Source: Butyrivibrio fibrisolvens (lineage in GTDB: Bacteria > Bacillota > Clostridia > Lachnospirales > Lachnospiraceae). Taken from it: 38,382 bases of DNA. The stretch is taken from NCBI RefSeq assembly GCF_037113525.1, contig NZ_CP146964.1, positions 204,329 to 242,710 on the forward strand, written 5' to 3'. The notes beneath the pieces are model-generated. The model searched no databases. It was not told where the DNA came from and was given only the letters and a program-made list of their open reading frames with translations. The position numbers and the translations under genes are program-made. This document shows, in pieces, positions 9,809-16,877 of the stretch (within the stretch, counting starts at the first letter, position 1; every line of letters starts with the position of its first letter).

Positions 9809-11018
9809 CTATAACGTGTCCTTTTTTCCATAATCTATTAATACCTGCTGATAATTTTGGCTCTCTTCGTCCGGTAAAATACATTCCAAAGATCAGAAGC
9901 GGAAAACAAATAGCAGCATTCATTACATATGCTTCCATGATCGTATAAAGCGTATAAAGTATTATAAATATCCTGTCTCTTACATCCATCCTTGAGTTAA
10001 AAACTATCGCTGCTAAAGATATAAGAACAAGGTATACAATACCGTAACATACCATCATCCAAATGTAGCAGTTATCAAAGATCATTCCGTCAATCCAGTA
10101 ACCCTTCCAATATACCTTTGAGTCGAATTCTACAACCTTACCAAATATAGATAATCCTTTCATATCATATGCGACTGCACCATATAAAAGTCTACCTGTA
10201 AACAACTCATTAAGTGTTTCAAAAATGCTTAAAAAGTAGCCATTAACAAATCCTATAATTATGGTTACAAAAAAGATTGATAAAAAAGCATACAGGTATT
10301 TTGAAAAAATCTTTAATAAAAACTCATAATATTTTACCAAGCCATTCTTTAACATTGTAAGGGCAATTAAAAAACACGCAAAAGTGATTATGGTCAATGC
10401 CGTATTTGAATCACAAAAAATATAGAATACATAGTTGATAAGCCAAAGTACACCTAATTTTAATGGCGTGAGTTTTTTGAAATTAGAATATAAAAACTCC
10501 ATGGAAATCCAGCAGATATACATAGAGAAAGTATTAGCATGACCCTGATAAAAGGTCATTCTCTGTACACCATTTCGATATGAATAAGGCACACTATATG
10601 GATTTGATAAAAAGTTGATCATATATACAATGACATGAATAGATATAAGAAACGCCTTAAATTTCCATACTATATTAAGTACCTTTTCAAGATCAACATC
10701 CTGTATTCCAATAAATAGCAACGCTGTAAAATACAAATAAAAGTAATAGCACTTAATACATGTGTACACACATAAGCAAAATAAGCATACCGAAAAGATA
10801 AGCTTTGCATATGTGTACCTCTGAGTTATCAGCTTTACTCCAATAATACCTGTAAAAAGCATAATAATAAGATTATCTACTATATCCGGCTTTTTCATAA
10901 TTACCGAAGAGTCTGTTATATTCTTGTAAGCCAAAAGCAAAAGAGCACATGTATATAACATCTGTATGAAGTTTTGTCTGTTCTTTAAATTTCTTTCAGC
11001 CAATGATATAGAACTCAT
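9798..11018 (-). CDS. Wzy-like polysaccharide repeat-unit polymerase
   Basis: A 406-residue integral membrane protein with about ten hydrophobic segments and no soluble domain. It includes one larger hydrophilic loop (about residues 270-310, containing GRLLYGAVAYDMKG). This layout, together with its place between GT genes and its pairing with a flippase, is that of Wzy/O-antigen-polymerase proteins, which join repeat units outside the membrane. Such polymerases share little sequence, so the call rests on topology and context. It lies 5 bases downstream of a GT2 gene and overlaps the next GT2 by 11 bases. Confidence 0.75.
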   Translation of the reverse strand: MSSISLAERNLKNRQNFIQMLYTCALLLLAYKNITDSSVIMKKPDIVDNLIIMLFTGIIGVKLITQRYTYAKLIFSVCLFCLCVYTCIKCYYFYLYFTALLFIGIQDVDLEKVLNIVWKFKAFLISIHVIVYMINFLSNPYSVPYSYRNGVQRMTFYQGHANTFSMYICWISMEFLYSNFKKLTPLKLGVLWLINYVFYIFCDSNTALTIITFACFLIALTMLKNGLVKYYEFLLKIFSKYLYAFLSIFFVTIIIGFVNGYFLSIFETLNELFTGRLLYGAVAYDMKGLSIFGKVVEFDSKVYWKGYWIDGMIFDNCYIWMMVCYGIVYLVLISLAAIVFNSRMDVRDRIFIILYTLYTIMEAYVMNAAICFPLLIFGMYFTGRREPKLSAGINRLWKKGHVIDEN

Positions 11019-11023
11019 TATCT

Positions 11024-12016
11024 TTATGCCTTTGCTTTTAATTCATAATAAATTGCAGAGAGTTTTATAAGCCTAAATTTCAACAGTACGTATTCATGTT
11101 TTTTATACAGCGGAATCATTTTAAACTTAAGTTTTCTCATTATTTTTGCTGTAACATCGGAGTTGTAGATCCTTTTGATACATTTACTACTATCTTCTGA
11201 CGCCGCATACTCTCTGCATAAGTTTGTAATTACCCTAAAATAATAAATATCTGCCTTATATCTAAGATCCTTATTACCTATCTCATCAAGATATTTCTGT
11301 CCAGCAGTATATAACATATCTGTTATCCTAAGCCTATCGTCCGTTATGCTCTTTCTCATGGCGCTTTCGTCATGCTGCCTGTAAACCAGAAGGCATTTAT
11401 TGACAAGCTTAAAACTTTTACATTTTTCAAAATAATCATAGACAAAGAGAAGATCTTCGCCTATTTTAATGTTTTTGGGAAATCTAAGATGATACTTATC
11501 TATAATATCTTTCTTGAAAACTTTCCCCCAACACTCATTAAAAGAAGATGATGCATACATCAGCTCAAATATATATTTTGAATCCTGACATGTATTATCT
11601 TTAAAATCAAAATAAACGTCTTTTCCCCGGCCGTCAGGATATAATATCTTTTTGGCGTATGCCATAAAATCAGGCATATCCATTTCAAGCCTTGAAAAAA
11701 GATCTTCAAAGGCATCTTCTTCCAAATAATCATCTGCATCAAGAAATAGGATATATTTGCCACTGGCATTATCTAGTCCATTATTTCTAGCTGTAGATAC
11801 CCCTCCATTATTCTGATAAATATACCTTATTCGATTATCTTTTCGAATATATTCTTCAATTATGTTTTTAGAATCGTCAGTACTACCGTCATCTATAACT
11901 AACACTTCAATATTTAAGTCAGTTTTTTTTAGGATGCTATCAAGACATTCAGAAATGTATTTTTCAGCATTATAGACTGGGATTATTACTGACAGTATAG
12001 CCTTATTATTTTCCAT
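11024..12016 (-). CDS. GT2-family glycosyltransferase (330 aa)
   Basis: First glycosyltransferase of the operon in transcription order. It carries LSVIIPVYNAEKYISECLDS, VLVIDDGSTDDS and the DxD in FLDADDY. A GEDLLFVYDYF motif marks the acceptor-side acid. Its ATG overlaps the end of the chain-length gene by 11 bases, which ties the two in translation. The position just after the CpsC/CpsD-type genes is often that of an early transferase, but no initiating sugar-phosphate transferase (WbaP/CpsE type) is present in the window; it must lie to the left or elsewhere. Confidence 0.9.
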   Translation of the reverse strand: MENNKAILSVIIPVYNAEKYISECLDSILKKTDLNIEVLVIDDGSTDDSKNIIEEYIRKDNRIRYIYQNNGGVSTARNNGLDNASGKYILFLDADDYLEEDAFEDLFSRLEMDMPDFMAYAKKILYPDGRGKDVYFDFKDNTCQDSKYIFELMYASSSFNECWGKVFKKDIIDKYHLRFPKNIKIGEDLLFVYDYFEKCKSFKLVNKCLLVYRQHDESAMRKSITDDRLRITDMLYTAGQKYLDEIGNKDLRYKADIYYFRVITNLCREYAASEDSSKCIKRIYNSDVTAKIMRKLKFKMIPLYKKHEYVLLKFRLIKLSAIYYELKAKA

Positions 12017-12695
12017 TTTTTGAATCCGCTTCAGGGATTATTCCCAAAATAAAATCGTCTTCATCAAGTGTAAACTGCTCTACAAGGCGAGCTTTATTAG
12101 AAAACAGCTCCATCACGAATATAACTCCTGCTACCATAACAAATCCTATGGCAAAAAATAACATACGTTTTTCCCATAAACGACCGAAACCGCTGTATGT
12201 TCTTCTTGCGCCATCAGCTGAATCCAGAATCTGAACAGCATTAGTACCGGTTATATTCCTCATCTCTATAACAAAGGATTCTGCAACAGCATTCGCAACA
12301 GCTTCTGCAACATTAGGATCAGTATAAGTTGCTTCTATCATGATTACGACTTTATCAGAAGATGAAACCTTAAGCAGATCAGCTATTTCAGATGCAGAAA
12401 ACCCGTACTGAGGCAAAGAAGATGCCGCTCTTTCACATACCTTAGAACTAGTTATTACTTCAGCATAGCTGTTCATAATTATCATTGCATCATTAGATTC
12501 CTCTACATTACCATAGCTGTTACTGTAAAGTCTTACATATGATGAATAATAGTTACTTACGTCTGAATTCCATGTAAGAACAATACCTATTGCAAACATT
12601 AAAAATGCCCCTGCAAGGCAGATTATTATCTTATTCCAGACGGTTTTAAAACTTATTATAAAATCTTCAAATCGGATATCTTCATTAATATTCAT
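12006..12695 (-). CDS. Wzz/CpsC-type chain-length determinant (polysaccharide co-polymerase)
   Basis: A 229-residue protein with the standard two-membrane-helix plan: a short cytoplasmic N-terminus, TM1 at about 22-42 (IIICLAGAFLMFAIGIVL), an extracellular part, and TM2 at about 174-192 (MLFFAIGFVMVAGVIFVM). The region before TM1 (FEDFIISFKTVWNKI) and the YTDPNVAEAVANAVAE stretch match the Wzz domain. Such proteins set polymer length and, in Gram-positives, hold and activate the CpsD kinase. It is small for the family. It is separated from the CpsD-like gene by the secreted beta-sandwich gene, an unusual order. Confidence 0.85.
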   Translation of the reverse strand: MNINEDIRFEDFIISFKTVWNKIIICLAGAFLMFAIGIVLTWNSDVSNYYSSYVRLYSNSYGNVEESNDAMIIMNSYAEVITSSKVCERAASSLPQYGFSASEIADLLKVSSSDKVVIMIEATYTDPNVAEAVANAVAESFVIEMRNITGTNAVQILDSADGARRTYSGFGRLWEKRMLFFAIGFVMVAGVIFVMELFSNKARLVEQFTLDEDDFILGIIPEADSKNGK

Positions 12696-12702
12696 TATTC
12701 AC

Positions 12703-13647
12703 TTATCCTCTTTTTCTACCATTAGCATTAACTCTGTATACAAGAACCAATATACCGGAAATCAAAATACATACCACACACGCTACCACACTGACTATCT
12801 TGTTGATTCGATAGTTGTTAGTGATAGAAACATCTTCTATTTCATTAGCCTCAGGAGTTGTTACATTAAATGTATATGTCTGTGTAGCTGTCTGATGAGT
12901 TATTCCATCTGAATCTACATATGTAAAATAGAAATCAACACTCTGAGAACCTGGGATTGTAAAGATAAGGTATACATCAGCAGTTTCTACGGCGTTACTT
13001 GTAAGTGATCCAAGCTCATGATACTGAGGTACTATAGTGCTTCCTGACATATGAAGAACAACATCACCAATGGAAGTATTACCACTATTATGATATGTTA
13101 CACCAATTCGGTTACCAGATCCTGTTGTTGCCTCTGTTGTAGCATCATAATTATCAACTACGACGATACCGCTATCTGATACAGGAATCTGTACAAGATT
13201 AACGATTTCATTATGAGTAATGAATGCATCAGCAAAAGTAAGTGTCAAATAACCAAGAACCTCTGTTGTACTAATTGCTTCAGATGCAACGAGTCTTAAT
13301 GAAGTATGCTTCTCTTCGGTTTCTTTGAAATATCCAAGATAGCCTACAGCTGTCTTACCATATTCTGCATATATAAGATTATCAGGCTCTGTAAATGTAA
13401 CGTATGCATTTCCTACTCGCTGAGTATAGCTTGTATTTTTTACTGTAATATTTAATGTAAATACTTCACCCGGAGTAATATACTCTCCACCATCAATACT
13501 ATAAGATGTGATGACCAAAGTCGCATTATCAAGTGGTTCAGGTTCGATAGCACTTGCCTTAACACCTGCAAACGCAAAAGACGCGGCAAACATAACACAT
13601 GTTATTAGAAGGATTAAGACAGTTCTTTTTATATTAATAGACTTCAT
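12703..13647 (-). CDS. Secreted, membrane-anchored beta-sandwich protein of unknown function in the capsule operon
   Basis: A 314-residue protein with a clear signal peptide (basic MKSINIKRT, then a hydrophobic stretch to about residue 32 with AFAGVKASA). An extracellular region of about 240 residues rich in Thr, Val and Tyr follows, then a C-terminal membrane helix (VVACVVCILISGILVLVYRV) and a short basic tail. The segment after the signal peptide (YSIDGGEYITPGEVF, then LNITVKNTSYTQRVGNAYV) resembles CARDB/COG1361-like beta-sandwich repeats. A second repeat starts near GVTYHNSGNTSIGDVVLHM. The ATG shares one base with the CpsD-like stop (TAATG), so the genes are coupled. I do not recognise a named family. 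It may contact the polymer or the Wzz protein outside the membrane; that is inference. Confidence 0.8.
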   Translation of the reverse strand: MKSINIKRTVLILLITCVMFAASFAFAGVKASAIEPEPLDNATLVITSYSIDGGEYITPGEVFTLNITVKNTSYTQRVGNAYVTFTEPDNLIYAEYGKTAVGYLGYFKETEEKHTSLRLVASEAISTTEVLGYLTLTFADAFITHNEIVNLVQIPVSDSGIVVVDNYDATTEATTGSGNRIGVTYHNSGNTSIGDVVLHMSGSTIVPQYHELGSLTSNAVETADVYLIFTIPGSQSVDFYFTYVDSDGITHQTATQTYTFNVTTPEANEIEDVSITNNYRINKIVSVVACVVCILISGILVLVYRVNANGRKRG

Positions 13648-14456
13648 TATCTCTGCTCACCTTCCTTTATGCCGTTCTTATTCTTAGTAAGAATATCAAT
13701 ATCATTCTGAGTAAGTGAATAATTCTTAGGAGTTGATTTGAATTTCCTTCTACGCCTTACTGTCTTTCTCAGATTCTTCTCCTCGAAATAGTTATAATCT
13801 TTAATATTCTTTCTATACTGGGATTTTTCCATTCTGTTAGCAATTATTCCGCCATTCTTCTTACCATAAGGAAGAAGAGCCACCTTGGCATCAAATATCT
13901 GTTTCTTAGTTGAAATATTTACACCGCCAACCAGAACATACTTGTCTACTGATGGAATTAGAACTTTAGCATCATTTACAATGCTAATTGAAGGCAGATC
14001 ATAAATGATAAAATCATATTCAAACTTAAATCCAGTGCAAAGAGCCTCCATCTTGTCACTGCATAAAAGTCTTACCGGAGTATTGTACCTTTCTCCGGAT
14101 GCAATATAATACAGATTTTCATATGATGTGTTACAGATAATCTCTGATTCATCTATATCATCTTCAGTTAAGTATGTTGCAAGATCCATACCTGCCGGCG
14201 CACTTATTCTCTTGAATTCGTTACCTTTTCTGAAGTCACAATCAACAAAAAGTGTCTTCCATCCAGCCTCAGACAAAGCAATAGCTATGCCAAGTGCCAC
14301 TGTTGTTGTTCCAACTCCACTTCCAATACCTGTAAAAAGGAATGAACTAGCCTTATATTCACGCTTCATCTCGTATATACCGACAACTATACGGTCTATC
14401 GCTTCGTTGACAGCAGGAGTTTCATTCCCATACAACTCTAAAACTTTTTCTTCCAT
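13647..14456 (-). CDS. CpsD-like P-loop protein with altered Walker A (probable non-canonical BY-kinase)
   Basis: A 269-residue homologue of the CpsD/CapB bacterial tyrosine kinases, first gene of the operon. The Walker A' region LFVDCDFRKG (69-78) and Walker B DFIIYDLPS (148-156, Asp153) fit the family. In Walker A the expected GxGKST is GSGVGTTTV (45-53): the invariant Lys is Thr50. There is no Tyr-rich C-terminal cluster, only YRKNIKDYNYFEE followed by a strongly basic stretch (KTVRRRRKFK). It may bind nucleotide weakly or act as a non-catalytic partner of the Wzz-type protein. The ATG is preceded by AGGAAAGG and lies about 65 bases from the predicted transcription start. Family call is good; kinase activity is doubtful. 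Confidence 0.82.
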   Translation of the reverse strand: MEEKVLELYGNETPAVNEAIDRIVVGIYEMKREYKASSFLFTGIGSGVGTTTVALGIAIALSEAGWKTLFVDCDFRKGNEFKRISAPAGMDLATYLTEDDIDESEIICNTSYENLYYIASGERYNTPVRLLCSDKMEALCTGFKFEYDFIIYDLPSISIVNDAKVLIPSVDKYVLVGGVNISTKKQIFDAKVALLPYGKKNGGIIANRMEKSQYRKNIKDYNYFEEKNLRKTVRRRRKFKSTPKNYSLTQNDIDILTKNKNGIKEGEQR

Positions 14457-14475
14457 GCCTTTCCTTCCCTTACTT

Positions 14476-14493
14476 GGCTAATTATTCCTAGCC
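14476..14493 (-). promoter_or_regulatory. Small hairpin in the 5' leader of the capsule operon
   Basis: Inverted repeat GGCTA / TAGCC with an 8-base loop between the predicted transcription start and the first ATG (14456). It leaves the ribosome site AGGAAAGG free. Stem of only five pairs, so the function is uncertain. Confidence 0.3.
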
Positions 14494-14526
14494 CACAGTA
14501 TATCCATATTACATCAAACCTTATCT

Positions 14527-14555
14527 ACTATAAACAAATCCTATAATATGGTCAA
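14527..14555 (-). promoter_or_regulatory. Sigma-A type promoter of the capsule operon
   Basis: On the minus strand TTGACC (14555-14550) and TATAGT (14532-14527) are separated by exactly 17 bases. This puts the transcription start near 14520, about 64 bases before the CpsD-like ATG. No other comparably good promoter was seen between the downstream capsule genes, whose gaps are short or negative. Confidence 0.7.
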
Positions 14556-14574
14556 GTAATCTAACAATGTTGAA

Positions 14575-14596
14575 AGCATGCTACTATTTGTATGCT
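14575..14596. promoter_or_regulatory. Inverted repeat upstream of the capsule promoter
   Basis: AGCAT and ATGCT arms enclose 12 bases, about 20 bases upstream of the -35 box of the capsule promoter. The position suits an activator or repressor site. The arms are only five bases, so chance is possible. Confidence 0.3.
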
Positions 14597-14640
14597 AGCT
14601 GTATTCAAATGCCTTATTTCTGCTATTACTTACAATAAAA

Positions 14641-14664
14641 AACCGGCAGGAATAAACCTGCCGG
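14641..14664 (-). terminator. Intrinsic terminator of the small hypothetical gene
   Basis: Perfect 8-base GC-rich stem (CCGGCAGG / CCTGCCGG) with a six-base loop. On the minus strand it is followed by a run of T (TTTTTTATTG). It ends transcription of the gene at 14681-15073 before the capsule promoter. Confidence 0.9.
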
Positions 14665-14680
14665 CTTGCAAACGCCTTAA

Positions 14681-15073
14681 TTACATTTCAACTATATGAT
14701 ATCCTTCCGAGCTAAAAGCAAGTACAAGCTCCTGGATAAGCTCATCATCGCTTTCATATTTTGCAAGTGCTTTATTAGAAGGAGGATATATTTTTTTATT
14801 TCTTTTAAAATCATATAAGCTAAGTAGATGATTTATCACAAATCTATCTTTCCTTAAGTAACGAACAAAGAAATAAATGTCATGTGATATCAGCCAACTG
14901 TACATTTCTTCTTTTGAATTAATAACTTCTTTAACATTATTCTCGAAAAACTCTAATAGCCTTGCGTCATCCTCATCACACAGAACAATACTAAACAATG
15001 TATTACCATAAGAGTACTTCTTACAATATAATTCGCTCAATACGCACGCTTCCTTTCTGTGAGTATATATCAC
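14681..15073 (-). CDS. Small protein of unknown function, divergent to the HTH-UDP-glucose dehydrogenase
   Basis: About 118-135 residues, soluble, with no signal peptide. The core contains YSYGNTLFSIVLCDEDDARL, then FENNVKEVINS and HDIYFFVRYLRKDRFVI; the C-terminus is acidic (ESDDELIQELVLAF). I do not recognise the family. The start is uncertain. A GTG at 15088 has no ribosome site. A GTG at 15073 has AGAGG five bases upstream and is used here. A TTG at 15040 has AGAAAGGA ten bases upstream and would give 118 residues. A TATAAT-like -10 on the minus strand at 15107-15102 favours one of the two later starts. It stands alone with its own terminator and may share control with the divergent gene through the palindrome at 15211-15242. 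Confidence 0.65.
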   Translation of the reverse strand: MIYTHRKEACVLSELYCKKYSYGNTLFSIVLCDEDDARLLEFFENNVKEVINSKEEMYSWLISHDIYFFVRYLRKDRFVINHLLSLYDFKRNKKIYPPSNKALAKYESDDELIQELVLAFSSEGYHIVEM

Positions 15074-15210
15074 GAAAACCTCTAACACTTATATTTTATC
15101 AATTATAGCTATTTTTCAATATAGTCATAATTACCAATAATTAGTTTTTTAATAACCGATTAAAAATATTGAATTATCCTTTTTTGTATAAAGTGCTACA
15201 TTATTATTTT

Positions 15211-15242
15211 CGCAAAATGTTATCGATGATAACATTTTTGCG
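15211..15242. promoter_or_regulatory. Operator candidate O1: long palindrome upstream of the HTH-ugd gene
   Basis: Near-perfect inverted repeat, CGCAAAA arms around the core TGTTAT-N5-ATAACA (15218-15234). It lies between the divergent genes, about 26 bases upstream of a TTGACT box. The same 17-base core recurs at 15312-15328. Best read as the binding site of a dimeric XRE-type regulator, most simply the one fused to the dehydrogenase. Confidence 0.7.
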
Positions 15243-15259
15243 ATTTTCAAAATAAACAA

Positions 15260-15295
15260 TTGACTTTTTCCCTTATAATGTTATTGTATATATAG
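15260..15295 (+). promoter_or_regulatory. Promoter region of the HTH-ugd gene with a half operator
   Basis: TTGACT at 15260-15265 is a good -35. The matching -10 is unclear: TTGTAT at 15284-15289 (18-base spacer) or TGTATA at 15285-15290 (19-base spacer). A TATAAT at 15274-15279 is too close to TTGACT. A half site TGTTAT (15279-15284), with a degraded partner at the same spacing, overlaps the promoter. Confidence 0.5.
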
Positions 15296-15311
15296 TTGTT
15301 TATAAAAATAT

Positions 15312-15328
15312 TGTTATTTCTAATAACA
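15312..15328. promoter_or_regulatory. Operator candidate O2 in the 5' leader of the HTH-ugd gene
   Basis: TGTTAT-TTCTA-ATAACA: both arms and the 5-base spacer length are identical to the core of the palindrome at 15218-15234, while the spacer bases differ. It ends 21 bases before the ATG at 15350 and would block transcription or looping when bound. Confidence 0.7.
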
Positions 15329-15349
15329 TTCAATCAAGGGGTATTTAGA

Positions 15350-16828
15350 ATGAAAAAAATTTCTCAATCATTACTTACTAATACAATTATTACTCAGCGC
15401 AAAGCTCTTAACATGACTCAGGCACAACTGGCAGAAGCTACAGGTATCAATCGTACCATGTTAAGTCATCTTGAATCAGGCGAGTATATGCCTTCTATTC
15501 CTCAGCTCGAAGCTTTGGCTGAAACATTAAGCTTTGATATTGTAGATCTTTTTGAAGATTCTGACAATGGAAATTCTTTACCAAAGGCTTCACCAAAAAA
15601 TATCGCAGTTGCCGGCACTGGTTATGTAGGTCTTTCACTTGCTACACTTCTTGCTCAGTACAATCACGTAACTGCTGTTGATATCATTCCTGAAAAGGTT
15701 GAAATGCTCAACAACAAAAAGTCTCCTATCCAGGACGATTATATTGAAAAATATCTTGCAGAAAAAGATCTTGATCTTACCGCCACAACAGATGGAGCAT
15801 CTGCATATAAAGATGCTGACTTCGTTATCATTGCAGCTCCAACAAACTATGATGCTAAGAAGAACTATTTTGATACATCTGCTGTAGAAGCTGTAATCGA
15901 GCTTGTATTATCTGTTAATCCAAATGCTGTTATGGTAATCAAATCAACTATTCCTGTAGGATATACAGCATCTGTAAGAAAGAAATTCAACACTAACAAG
16001 ATCATCTTCAGCCCCGAATTCCTTCGCGAATCCAAAGCTTTATATGATAACCTTTATCCATCACGTATCATTGTTAGTACAGATCCTGAAGATGCTGCTC
16101 TCGACAAAGCAGCTCATGAATTTGCAGCTCTCCTTCAGGAAGGTGCTCTTAAAAAGAACATCGACACTTTATTCATGGGATTCACAGAAGCTGAGGCTGT
16201 TAAGCTATTCGCCAATACCTATCTTGCTCTTCGTGTATCATATTTTAACGAGCTTGATACCTACGCTGAAAGCAAAGATTTAAATACTAGTCAGATCATT
16301 AATGGCGTATGTCTTGATCCTCGTATTGGTACACATTATAACAATCCTTCTTTCGGATACGGCGGATATTGTCTGCCTAAGGATACAAAACAGCTTCTTG
16401 CCAACTATCAGGACGTTCCTGAAAATCTTATAGAAGCTATTGTAGAGTCTAACCGCACAAGAAAAGACTTCATTGCTGACAGAGTTCTGGAAATAGCTGG
16501 AGCTTACGGTAACTCTGAAGCATTCTCCAAATCAAAAGAACACGAGGTTGTTGTGGGCGTATACAGACTTACAATGAAGTCCAACTCCGATAACTTCCGC
16601 CAATCTTCTATTCAGGGCATTATGAAGAGAATCAAGGCAAAAGGTGCTAAAGTTGTCATTTACGAACCAGCGCTTGAAGATGGTTCTACATTCTTTGGTA
16701 GTGAGGTTGTTAATGACCTTGAAAGATTCAAGAAACTTAGCCATTCAATCATTGCAAACCGCTATAATAGCTGTCTTGATGATGTTAAAGACAAGGTTTA
16801 CACAAGAGATCTGTTCCAGAGAGATTAA
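15350..16828 (+). CDS. ugd: UDP-glucose 6-dehydrogenase with an N-terminal XRE helix-turn-helix domain
   Basis: A 492-residue fusion. Residues 10-68 are an XRE/Cro-type DNA-binding domain (LNMTQAQLAEATGINRTMLS, then LESGEYMPS and LEALAETLSFDIVDLF). After a short Ser/Pro/Lys linker comes a complete UDP-glucose/GDP-mannose dehydrogenase: the NAD site VAGTGYVGLS (87-96), STIPVG (199-204), FSPEFLRES (220-228), Lys285 and Asn289 in AVKLFANTYLAL, and the catalytic Cys341 in FGYGGYCLPKDT. The dehydrogenase part is about the usual 390-410 residues. It oxidises UDP-glucose to UDP-glucuronate, a precursor for acidic surface polymers. I chose the ATG at 15350 because AAGGGG lies 9 bases upstream; the frame is open 18 codons further, but that extension covers operator O2. 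Two identical palindromes upstream suggest autoregulation. Confidence 0.92.
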   Translation: MKKISQSLLTNTIITQRKALNMTQAQLAEATGINRTMLSHLESGEYMPSIPQLEALAETLSFDIVDLFEDSDNGNSLPKASPKNIAVAGTGYVGLSLATLLAQYNHVTAVDIIPEKVEMLNNKKSPIQDDYIEKYLAEKDLDLTATTDGASAYKDADFVIIAAPTNYDAKKNYFDTSAVEAVIELVLSVNPNAVMVIKSTIPVGYTASVRKKFNTNKIIFSPEFLRESKALYDNLYPSRIIVSTDPEDAALDKAAHEFAALLQEGALKKNIDTLFMGFTEAEAVKLFANTYLALRVSYFNELDTYAESKDLNTSQIINGVCLDPRIGTHYNNPSFGYGGYCLPKDTKQLLANYQDVPENLIEAIVESNRTRKDFIADRVLEIAGAYGNSEAFSKSKEHEVVVGVYRLTMKSNSDNFRQSSIQGIMKRIKAKGAKVVIYEPALEDGSTFFGSEVVNDLERFKKLSHSIIANRYNSCLDDVKDKVYTRDLFQRD

Positions 16829-16832
16829 TGAT

Positions 16833-16864
16833 TAAAGGTGCTATTGTAAAAATAGCACCTTTTT
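16833..16864. terminator. Bidirectional terminator between ugd and the pyruvyl-transferase-like gene
   Basis: AAAGGTGCTATT pairs with AATAGCACCTTT around a GTAAA loop. It is followed by T on the plus strand and flanked by A on the left, so it can serve both converging genes (ends at 16828 and 16878). Confidence 0.85.
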
Positions 16865-16877
16865 ACTACTTATTTTT

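Noticed and set aside
15274..15279. TATAAT as the -10 of the HTH-ugd promoter
   Set aside because: Only 8 bases after TTGACT and no acceptable -35 lies 16-18 bases upstream of it; the pairing with a later -10 is preferred, without certainty.
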